Origin: Thermoplasmata archaeon
Lineage (GTDB): Archaea; Thermoplasmatota; Thermoplasmata; Lutacidiplasmatales; UBA184
DNA length: 64,000 nt
Assembly: GCA_030038095.1 (NCBI GenBank)
Contig: JASHPK010000042.1
Span: 1 to 64,000, forward strand
Reading direction: 5' to 3'
A program made the translations under genes and the position numbers. This document shows positions 10,401 to 18,500 of the stretch, in pieces. Within the stretch, counting starts at the first letter, position 1. Each line of letters begins with the position of its first letter. The notes under the pieces are model-generated. The model saw only the letters and a list, made by a program, of their open reading frames with translations. It ran no database searches and was not told where the DNA came from.

Positions 10401-10632
10401 GGGCTGCGCGAGCTCGAACGGGACGAGCAACGCGACCCGCGTCGCGGGCGCTCCGATCTCGTACGCCGACGTCGGAATCGCCGCCGGCGCGATCCTCGGG
10501 GCGGCGGTCGTCATCGCGGTCGTCCTCGGGTACCGCGACCGTCGCCCGCCGAGGGGCGAGGGGCTATACGCGGCTCCGGATTCGGCTCCGGAGCCTTCCG
10601 GCAGCTCGGCTCCGCCCCCGGGCCCGCCGTAG
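7492..10632 (+). CDS. Giant surface protein with BNR/Asp-box (sialidase-like propeller) region, PEGA-like repeats and C-terminal TM
   Basis: ATG overlaps the upstream stop (ATGATG). Signal peptide-like N-terminus MMRLKPTPVLAVSVVLAMVASGLLAGGAWA. Asp-box-like TTDGGSSWTEGW, STNGGASFDAPQPI, STNGGASWSAPRTI, SSDAGTSWSAPFAV. PEGA-like 'GWISGRLTPVNATLTVNGTTV'. C-terminal TM AGAILGAAVVIAVVLGYRDRR. Confidence 0.87.
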   Translation: MMRLKPTPVLAVSVVLAMVASGLLAGGAWATASSGGPGSGAGAPAVVSSTISPSSNARPALLGGLAIPTEVPVPREAPGKVGLVPAPYLGAAPIGRPGPAPLSARASANPANPTLDQLSAAASVAAVGPSNQTALVGIIDETLLVTGSGQFFNDGYSAAFRTTDGGSSWTEGWVGPNASWSISSNPAYGDVTWGADSVAGANGTALYAAIYAQPCAVFAAPPCNSTLEYGAPSGVSVARSTNGGASFDAPQPIDSVAEWRLTNITCSGTPYSYYIPANISDKPSVAVALDGRVAAVGWDVVDYNDALVCESSGLGLAINGVSDYSQVSVSTNGGASWSAPRTIGAGVSGPASVGIGPSPADAIFFVYQDSQNGTSTTFPYAVSVSTDLGARWSAPVDIGARTMVHPVEGTASDEPWATASLPNLAVDSNSSSPYAGTAYLTWEDNRSGAVGSPSIAVVSGEASGGWSGTSYLTPAGGDERYFEPSVAVDPSGRVYVVYYAVNLSSGAYQLEGQSSSDAGTSWSAPFAVATNASLPASSVTWIGYWTGAAATSAGLYAGWTDCSSATCESEDDPAVDAAHAVPVSISANLPAVRATSVSGGVTTVGTVPVATAWDLGALVSASVPAWVDLENTSQYVGVFESFSGLISSTITPVELDFEGGSSLVATYGFSPVGWVAGSVSPANSAPTVTVDSEAVGLSPGPGGVDTFNVSLLPGAVYWVNASAIGYSPYSTQVPVGLGTTSSVTIVLHRLTGWISGRLTPVNATLTVNGTTVTSVDPTTGLFNVTVGWGAYWVNATSYGLTSFSKEVSVTIDRTTSVSPTLLGSWLTGTISPASANLTIDGSVVLVASGTFNVSLYGGTHTVAASAPGYAPYLEPVTTVAGRGTYLSVVMTDLGWIAGTIAPPTATVSVDGNRIAVIGGEFNFSVTGDAVYNVSASAAGFVPAWSNVRVTPARVSPVQFSLEALPTSCVSGCASSNGTSNATRVAGAPISYADVGIAAGAILGAAVVIAVVLGYRDRRPPRGEGLYAAPDSAPEPSGSSAPPPGPP

Positions 10633-10650
10633 GGCGCTGGCAGGGGTTGC

Positions 10651-13600
10651 ATGCTGCACTCCGCATCGTCCGAACGAGCGTCGTCGTTCGCCACTCGGGG
10701 CCCGCCTCCCGTCCGTCGGGCGGCCCGGCTCGTCGCGCTCCTCGCGCTCGCGGCGGGGCTCGCGGTGGTGGGATCGACCGGCTGGAACGCCTCGGTCGCC
10801 GCCGTCGCTCCCGCGACCCCGCACGCCTCCGAGGGCGTCGCCCCGACCGATTCCCCCCGGGGGAACGTCCCCGGAGCCCCCTCCAGCGCCCCGCGCGCCC
10901 CGGACGTGAGCGCGAACTGCTCGGCCCTCTCCGCCGGCTGGGCGATCCTCGGCGCGGGACGTCCGGCGCCCCCCGTCGCTCCGTCGCTCGAGACCCCCTG
11001 CGTCCTCGATCCGGACTCGGCGGGCCTGTACTTCACCTCGAACTCCACGGACGCGGGGGCCCGCACCGAGTTCTCGATCGTGCTGCCCGCGAACAGCTCG
11101 GCGAGCGCCCGGGAGTACTCGACCTTCTGGATCGGAATGTGGCTCGGCGGGATCGCCTGCTCCTACGATGCGGCCTCCTACCTCACGGTCGAGCTCGTCC
11201 CGCCGTATTCCGCGGGCGCCGGGGTCACCGGCGAGCCGTACTGGACGGTCGAGGCCCCCGTCTGGGACCTCGTCCCCGCGGGCTCGTGCGACTCGCAGTG
11301 CCAGAACGACACCGCGTTCTTCACGATCGCCGGGCGCGGCTACTGCGAGGACGACGCGGTCGTCGCCGGGATCGGGGCCCTCAACCCGACCGGGACGGGG
11401 TCGTTCGCCCCGGGCGACGCGATCTCCCTCACGCTCGACGGCGAGGCCGGGGGACCCGCGCCGCTCGCGATCTACCTCAACGACACGACCCACCCGGGCT
11501 CCTCGCTGAGCTGGAACTACTCGTCAGGGACCCGGGTCGACTCGGTGACGGTCAACACGACCGTCACGTCGACCGCGCTCTACCCGCTGTACCAGAACGC
11601 CACGGCGGCCGACGGCGGCTGGACCGGGGGGCTCAACGTCGGCTTCGGCTTCTCCGGCTGTCCCGCGCCGGCCGGAGGCACGAGCTTCGCCGCTCCCTGC
11701 GTCTCCTACGGGGGCGGCTGGAGCCTCGCCTCCACGCCCGAGGTCGCCGCGGTCGAATCGTTCAACGCGACGTCGCGCACGTACTCGAACCCGTACCCGA
11801 GTTTCGAGACCGTCTCGAGCACGGGGGCGTGCGGGGGGTCCTCGGGGATGCCCGACTGCGCCGACTTCTCGAGCTTCGGCGGCGTCGGGGCCTACCCGCT
11901 CTTCGGGCTCGGCACCGGGCTCGCCCGCTCCTGGATCACCTTTGCCCCCTCGGGGACCGGGGCGTTCTTCCCGTTCGGTTCCGTGGCGAGCGAGTTCCCG
12001 GCGAACGGCAGCCTGAGCGCGTCGTTCGGGCCTGCGATCGTCGGCCCGGCGACGGTGAGCGTCGGCCCGACCTCGGCGACCGTCACGTTCCGCTCGAGCG
12101 ATCCGATCGGCACCGCCCGGGCATGGATCACGACCTGGTGGTGCGCGTCCTCGACCGTGACCGCCACCGAGACGACGTACGCGGCGACCCTCTCGACCTC
12201 CCTCGGGAACGGCCCCGGGGACGGGAACTGGTCGGCCGCCGTCGCGACGAACGGGCTCACCGGCACGATGTACTTCTGGACCCGGGCGCTCGCCCTCGAC
12301 ACGACCGCGGCGACGAGCCCGGTCGAGAACGTCACGATCAGCGCGGGGAGCGGGGGATGCGGCGCCTCGCCCCCGAAGGCCCCGAGCTTCACCGCGAGCG
12401 ACGTCGCGCCGGTCGGCGGCGGGTACTCCCTCTCCTGGACCGGCAACGTGTCGGACGGGACGAGCGCGTACACCGTCCTCGCGAAGCCGATCAAGGGCGG
12501 GACGACGCTCGAGTTCCCCGTCGGGAACACGACCTCGGCGCGGATCGTCGGCCTCGAGGGCAACGCCTCCTACAACCTCACGGTCGTCGCCGCGGACCCG
12601 CTCGGCCTCGCGACCCCGAGCACCCCCGCCGTGACCGCGCCGATGACCCTGTACCCGCTTGCCTACAAGCTCGTCAGCCTCACCTCGTCGTCGCCCTGGG
12701 CGGGCGATGTGGTCCTCCACCTCCAGGCGAACATGACGGGCGGCCTCCCGCCGTACCACTTCTACTTCTCCTTCGGCGATGGCACGCCGACCCTGCCGGT
12801 CTGGGTGACGGGCGACGTCGCGAGCGCGACGCACACCTACCCCGCGAACTACACGGGGGTGTCGGTCGTCTCCCTCACGGTCATCGACACCGCGGGGGAC
12901 GTGGTGACCCCGTCGCCGGTCTACCTGCCGATCCAGGGTCCGCCCCTCGCGGTCCCCGCGACGATCGTCGGCGGTTCGGACTTCGTGCAGCTCCGCTGGA
13001 GCGCGCCGGCCTCCCACGCGCCGCTCCTCGGCTACAAGGTCCTCTGGACGACCGACGCCGCGGGCGCGCGGTATCTCACGGCCGTGGCGCCGGCGAACGC
13101 CTCGTTCGCGCCGATCGGCGACGCCCTCCTCCTGCCGACCAAGACCTTCTACTCGATCGCCGCCCCCGCGGGGACGATGGTCTACGCGGACGTGTTGGGG
13201 ATCAACGCGTTCGGTGAGGGCCTCCTGCCCGCCGTGCCGTTCCTCGGCGCCCGGGAGTACCTCAACGCGAGCCAGTATCCGTTCACCGGCATGCTGATCT
13301 CCTCGATCGGGGAGGGCCCCGCCCCGCTCCCCGTCACGTTCAACGCGACCTTCACGCTCGCCCCCAACGATACGCTCGCGAACGCCACGTACCGCTTCCT
13401 CCCGGCCGGCGGCTCCTTCCCCGCCGAGATCGGCTACCTGAACGGGACCTGGTGGGCGAACGGGTCGACGACGTTCGACACGCCGGGACTCGAGAACGCC
13501 TACCTCTACGTCATCGACGCGATCGGCCAGTTGCTCGTGCTGTACACGACCGTCTACGTGACCGTCGGCGAAGCGCCGCTCGTGTCGATCGCGGTCGGCT

Positions 13601-14364
13601 CGAGCCCCGTCTGGGCGAACACGTCGGTCGAGTTCACGGCGGGCACGACCGGGGGATCGGGGCACTTCGACTACGCGTGGAGCTTCGGCGACGGGGTCAA
13701 CGCGACCGGCAACCCGGTCACGACGAGCTACCTCGACCCCGGCAGCTACCTCGTGAGCCTGACGGTGAACGACACCGAGTACGGGGGCGTGGGGACCGCC
13801 GCGATCCCGGTCGCCGTCTACGCGCCGCCGACCGTCGGGATCGCCGAGACGTCGACCGGGACGTACGGCCAGTACCAGTTCACCGCGATCCCGCACGGGG
13901 GCTACGGGCGGCTCAACTACACGTGGCTCTTCGGCGACGGGACGAGCGCGACCGGCGGGACCGTCGATCACAGCTGGGCGTTCAGCGGGAACTACACGGT
14001 GACGCTCGACGCGTCGGACGGCTACGGCCACACCACGACCGCCGCGATCAGCGTCCTCGTCCCGGCGCTCCCGTCGAGCTCGTCGAGCTCGGGCGGCTCG
14101 ACCGTGTCGGCGTCGATCCTCGGCGCGTTCGTGATCGCGACCCTCGCCCTCGCGGTCCTCGCCGTCGTCCTCGCGATCCTCCTCCGCCGCGCCCGCGCGG
14201 CGGCGCGCTCGGGGCCCCCCGGGGCGCCCGTCGAGGGGGAGTTCACGTGGGCCCCGGGGACGCAGCCGTACGGCGAGACGCCGACCGGGACCGGGGAGGC
14301 CCCGCCGGAGGCCCTCCCCGAGCCGCCCCCGCCCGAGCCCGAGGAAGGTCCGCCGTTCTCGTAG
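10651..14364 (+). CDS. Giant surface protein with Cys-containing N-terminal ectodomain, Fn3-like and multiple PKD domains, C-terminal TM and Pro-rich tail
   Basis: PKD motifs (FYFSFGDGTPTL, YAWSFGDGVNATG, YTWLFGDGTSATGG). Fn3-like segment (LRWSAPASHAPLLGYKVLWTTDAAGARYL). C-terminal TM ILGAFVIATLALAVLAVVLAILLRRARAAAR. Confidence 0.86.
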   Translation: MLHSASSERASSFATRGPPPVRRAARLVALLALAAGLAVVGSTGWNASVAAVAPATPHASEGVAPTDSPRGNVPGAPSSAPRAPDVSANCSALSAGWAILGAGRPAPPVAPSLETPCVLDPDSAGLYFTSNSTDAGARTEFSIVLPANSSASAREYSTFWIGMWLGGIACSYDAASYLTVELVPPYSAGAGVTGEPYWTVEAPVWDLVPAGSCDSQCQNDTAFFTIAGRGYCEDDAVVAGIGALNPTGTGSFAPGDAISLTLDGEAGGPAPLAIYLNDTTHPGSSLSWNYSSGTRVDSVTVNTTVTSTALYPLYQNATAADGGWTGGLNVGFGFSGCPAPAGGTSFAAPCVSYGGGWSLASTPEVAAVESFNATSRTYSNPYPSFETVSSTGACGGSSGMPDCADFSSFGGVGAYPLFGLGTGLARSWITFAPSGTGAFFPFGSVASEFPANGSLSASFGPAIVGPATVSVGPTSATVTFRSSDPIGTARAWITTWWCASSTVTATETTYAATLSTSLGNGPGDGNWSAAVATNGLTGTMYFWTRALALDTTAATSPVENVTISAGSGGCGASPPKAPSFTASDVAPVGGGYSLSWTGNVSDGTSAYTVLAKPIKGGTTLEFPVGNTTSARIVGLEGNASYNLTVVAADPLGLATPSTPAVTAPMTLYPLAYKLVSLTSSSPWAGDVVLHLQANMTGGLPPYHFYFSFGDGTPTLPVWVTGDVASATHTYPANYTGVSVVSLTVIDTAGDVVTPSPVYLPIQGPPLAVPATIVGGSDFVQLRWSAPASHAPLLGYKVLWTTDAAGARYLTAVAPANASFAPIGDALLLPTKTFYSIAAPAGTMVYADVLGINAFGEGLLPAVPFLGAREYLNASQYPFTGMLISSIGEGPAPLPVTFNATFTLAPNDTLANATYRFLPAGGSFPAEIGYLNGTWWANGSTTFDTPGLENAYLYVIDAIGQLLVLYTTVYVTVGEAPLVSIAVGSSPVWANTSVEFTAGTTGGSGHFDYAWSFGDGVNATGNPVTTSYLDPGSYLVSLTVNDTEYGGVGTAAIPVAVYAPPTVGIAETSTGTYGQYQFTAIPHGGYGRLNYTWLFGDGTSATGGTVDHSWAFSGNYTVTLDASDGYGHTTTAAISVLVPALPSSSSSSGGSTVSASILGAFVIATLALAVLAVVLAILLRRARAAARSGPPGAPVEGEFTWAPGTQPYGETPTGTGEAPPEALPEPPPPEPEEGPPFS

Positions 14365-14415
14365 GCGTACCGCCGCGGGGTTCCCCCGGGCCCCCGGACG
14401 GGGCCCGACGGGAGG

Positions 14416-15270
14416 TTACGGGGACTCTCGCCGCCGAACGGTCGGCGGAGCCCCCCGCCCCTTCGACGGGGGGCCCGGCGGGGTGGGGTTCGCGGACGGA
14501 ACAGACTCGGCCGCGGGGCGCACCCCCTCGTACTCGGGGGGCTCGGTCCGGGGGTCGACCGTCGACCGCTGGAGGTCGGAGAGGATCTCGTAGGCGCGAA
14601 GCGCGTCCTGCGAGCGCAGGGCGAAGTGGGTGTCGGTGTAGACGCTGATCATCTCGACGCAGTTGATCCCCCACCGGCCGATTGCGTCCGCGAGGAAGCT
14701 CAGGACCCGCGGCGTCACGAGGACGTCCTCGGGGCTGTGGACGCTGACCACGGACAGGCGCCGCCGGATCGAGATGATCGACTCCCGCGGGAGCATACCG
14801 AGGATGGGGGCGAGGATCGCCTCGTCGCACAGGATCGTCACGGAATCGCCCCCCTCGAACAGCTGGAGGATCCGGTCGCGCTGCACGAGCGAGCGTTCCG
14901 AGCTCACGAGGACGCGCCCGAGGAACGCGATGTCCCCCCGGACCGTGATCGACGCGACGTGCGAGCGCAGCTCGAGATGGCTGGCCCGCACGACCGTGCG
15001 CAGGAGCTCCTCCTGGCGGGCCTCCTCCTGCATCTGCCGGCGATAGCGGCGGCAGGCGATCTCGACCGCCTCCTGGCTCTCGAGGCCCGTCTCGCGCCGG
15101 ATCCGCCGCGCGAGGGCGGTGAAGTTCACGATGTCGTACCGGATGCAGTCGCGGATCGACGGGCGGCTGTCGAGGTAGCGGCGGGTCTCGTCCGCGACGT
15201 TCCCCCGCCGGGGGGCCGGGGTCGCGGGGGCCTTCGGTCCGGCCGGGGCCGGGACGGTGCGGGGGGTCAT
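14416..15270 (-). CDS. ACT-domain-like regulatory protein (archaeal predicted regulator of amino acid metabolism, COG2150-like)
   Basis: MTPRTVPAP... then SIRDCIRYDIVNFTALARRIRRETGLESQEAVEIACRRYRRQ, and two ACT-like segments (ASITVRGDIAFLGRVLVS; EDVLVTPRVLSFLADAIGRWGINCVEMISVYTDTHFAL). An upstream in-frame start at 15309 is possible. Confidence 0.7.
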   Translation of the reverse strand: MTPRTVPAPAGPKAPATPAPRRGNVADETRRYLDSRPSIRDCIRYDIVNFTALARRIRRETGLESQEAVEIACRRYRRQMQEEARQEELLRTVVRASHLELRSHVASITVRGDIAFLGRVLVSSERSLVQRDRILQLFEGGDSVTILCDEAILAPILGMLPRESIISIRRRLSVVSVHSPEDVLVTPRVLSFLADAIGRWGINCVEMISVYTDTHFALRSQDALRAYEILSDLQRSTVDPRTEPPEYEGVRPAAESVPSANPTPPGPPSKGRGAPPTVRRRESP

Positions 15271-15570
15271 CGATGCGCTCGTGGGGGTATCCCGTCGAAG
15301 GTCCGGCACGTAAATCCCTTGGTGCCGCGTCGCAAAGGCCCGGCGGGGACGACGCTACGCCCCCGCTCCGTCGCATCCGAGACAAGGCCCCGCCCTCATC
15401 GCCCTCCCTCTCGAGGGCCGGGAGGGCTCCCTCCGACCCCATTTTCTCGCCGGAGAGCTCCGGGCCGCCCGTCCCGGGTCGGGTCCGGAGGACCCCGCGG
15501 CCCCCCGGGAGAACCGCCGTCCGGAGCCGTCTACGAAAGGGCCTTAAGCGGGCCCTATGTCCTCCGCCCC

Positions 15571-18500
15571 ATGTATAAGAGCCGGTGGCGCCACACCGGT
15601 GTGAGCCACGGAATCTGGACGTCCCTGTTGGTGGTCGCGATCGTCGCGATCATGCTCTTGAGCGCCGTCTTCGTCGTGGGCGCTTCCTCCATGGGCCGGA
15701 GTGCCGCTCCCTCCCCGTCGAACTCGATCCCCGCCGCCGGCACCCCCCCATCGATCTTCGGGTTCTTCGCCTCCCCCGAGGAGTTCTTCGAGGGAGGCTC
15801 CACGAGCCTCATCGTCTCCGCCTACTCCCAGTGGCCGATCACCTACACCTACTCCGGCCTGCCCCCCGGATGCGTCAGCGCCAACACCTCCTTCCTCTCC
15901 TGCACCCCCACCGCCCCCGGTTTCTTCAACGTCACCGTTTCCCTCGTCGACACGTCGACGCCCGTCCCGGCGAGCTCTTCGACGGACCTGCTCGTCGACA
16001 CGGTCGCGACGGGGAATTTCTTCAGCCTCAACTCGTCCGTCGCGACGTTCGCGAATGCGACCGCCGAGGACTGCGCGTCGATCGCGAGCCCGCCGTTCTA
16101 CCAGAACTTCTGCTCGCCCGAGGTCCAGTCCCCGACGCTTCTCCCGCTCCCGAACGGCACCCTCGGCCTCGGCTACCAGCGCGACACGACCGTGACGACG
16201 AACCCCTGCAGCGCGGGGAACGAGACGGTCGCCCGGGTCAATTTCCAGGTCTCGAGCAACAACGGCTCGAGCTTCGGGGCCGTGGAGGACCTCGGGAACG
16301 AGACGTGCTCGTACCTCGATGCGATCGAACCGTCGTTCGCGGTCGGAGGCCCGAACGTCTACGGCGCGTTCATCGAAGAGAATTCGTCCCTTCTGCCCTG
16401 GGAGTACGTCGTGCGGTCCTCGGACGCGCTCGGCTTCGTGAGCTCCGCGAACAACGGGACGAACTTCTCGGTCCCCGTCACGCTCGACGCGAGCGGGAAC
16501 CTCGCCCAGCCGGTCGTCGCCGCGTTCGGTTCGGACGTGTACGTCGCGGTCGAGGACATCGCGAACTCGACGACGCCGATCGCGGGCGGCGTCCTTCCGA
16601 TCGCGATCGAGGTCCTCGCCTCCACCGACAACGGCACGACGTGGCAGGCGCCGGTGACGCTCCCTGGGCTCAACGCGAGCGCCGGGTACGACGCGACGAG
16701 CCCCGCGATCGCCGTCAACGCGACGGGCACCGTGACCGTGGCCTACGCGACCGACCGCTCCTGCCTCGCCTCGGGTCCATTCGGCTGCACGGAGTACGGC
16801 GACGCGATCGTCGTGAGCTCCTCGACCGACAACGGCGCGACCTGGTCGGGGCCGACGGTCATCGCCCCGCCCGCCGGCGAGTCCGCCTGCTTCACGGGCG
16901 CCTGCGAGTCCGCCTATTTCGAGTCCACGCCCGAGATCGCGCTCGCCTACGCCCCGGGCGGCACGGACCTCTATGTCGTCTATGCTGCGACGTACGACCA
17001 GGGCACCGGGGTCCCGAACAACTTCAACCACACCGGCCTCTTCGCGGCGGCGTCGACCGACTCCGGCGCGACGTGGACCGACTCGGCGATCTCCGCGTCG
17101 GTCGGTCCCACGGCGCTCCGGTACTTCGAGCCCGCGATCGGCGTGAACGCGTCGACCGTCTACGTCTCGAGCCTCGTCGCGAACGAATCGTCCGGCAGCT
17201 GGGGCTTCGCCAACAGCCTCGCCGATTTCGTGGAGACCGAGCCGACGGGCGCGACCGCGGCCTGGTCCGTCCCGACCGCCAACGACATCGAGTCGTTCGT
17301 CTCGGGCGGCTCGGTCAACTCGACGCGGACGTCGTTCCCGGGCTTCTCGTCGAGCGTCGTGATCCTCCCGAGCGGCCGCGCCATGATCGCGTTCGCCTTC
17401 CCGGAGCCTTCGACCTACTCGATCTCTCGCGGGCCGGGGTACTACTACGCGAACACGAGCTACCCGAGTGCCCTCGTCGTCGGGGCGCTCGTCCTGCCGA
17501 CGGACCCGAACGCCCTCACGGTGTCGTTTGAGCAGACCGGGCTCCCGACGGGGGTGTCGTGGCTCTTCACGATCAACGGCGTCCCGTACCGCCTCGAGAC
17601 CCCGATGATCGAGTTCACGAACATTCCCGAGGGCGTCCCGATGATGGTCGGGGCGTACTACCAGGGTGGCTACTGGACGATCAGCAGCTCGTACTACAAC
17701 GCGACCCTGAACACGTTCTACTTCAACGAGACCGACACGTTCACGTTCGAGGTGTGGGTCGGCTTTGAGTTCAACACGTTCCCGAGTCTCGACGGGCTGT
17801 GGTACACCGTGTATCCGTACGGGGACGCGGACCTCTCCGCGACCGTGGTCAACTCTCCGTTCTACGCCTACGTCTACACCTCGTGGGAGCTCTACGGCAA
17901 CTTCATCTGCATCATCACCTGCAGCTACACGCTCCAGAACTACAACGACTACTACGCCTTCTCGTTCCCCTCCTCGCCTCCCTCGTGGTACCAGCAGTGC
18001 GTCGGGGCCATCTGCAGCAACTGGACCTCCCCCTGGTACTTCCCGCTCGGGTCGACCGTCTTCCTCAACACGTCCGCCTGGCCGTTCTTCGGGCTCACGC
18101 CGACGTACTGGACCGGGCAGGGCGCGGGATCGTACACGGGCCTCACGGGAGGGTACTGTTACTACGCGTTCTACGGCTGTGACTATGCCTCGGGTCCGAT
18201 CCACATGCTCGGGCCGATCAACGAGACGATCTGGCTCGCGAACGGTCCGGTGAACCTCACCCGGAACATCACCTTCAGCCCGTACGGGCTCCCCTCGTCG
18301 TCGGTCTACCATTTCACGATGGGGGGCGTGGAGTACAACGGCACCGCCCCCGCGGACCTGACGGTCCCGGACGTAAAGACCGGCGCCTACCACGTTAGCG
18401 GGATCTGGGCCTCGTCGTCGGAGCCGGGGTGGGAGTACTTCGGGTACGTGAACGGCCCGAACCCGTTCCTTTCGGCCTCCCTGACGAACGTGAACCTCAC

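Noticed and set aside
9366-13217. 1283-aa plus-strand alternative-frame ORF
   Set aside because: Overlaps two well-supported genes in another frame; R/G/D-rich with no recognisable domain.
14626-15570. Upstream extension of the 15571 surface gene
   Set aside because: Translation before MYKSRWRHTG is antisense to the ACT-domain gene and low-complexity; the TTAA box and TM signal support the start at 15571.
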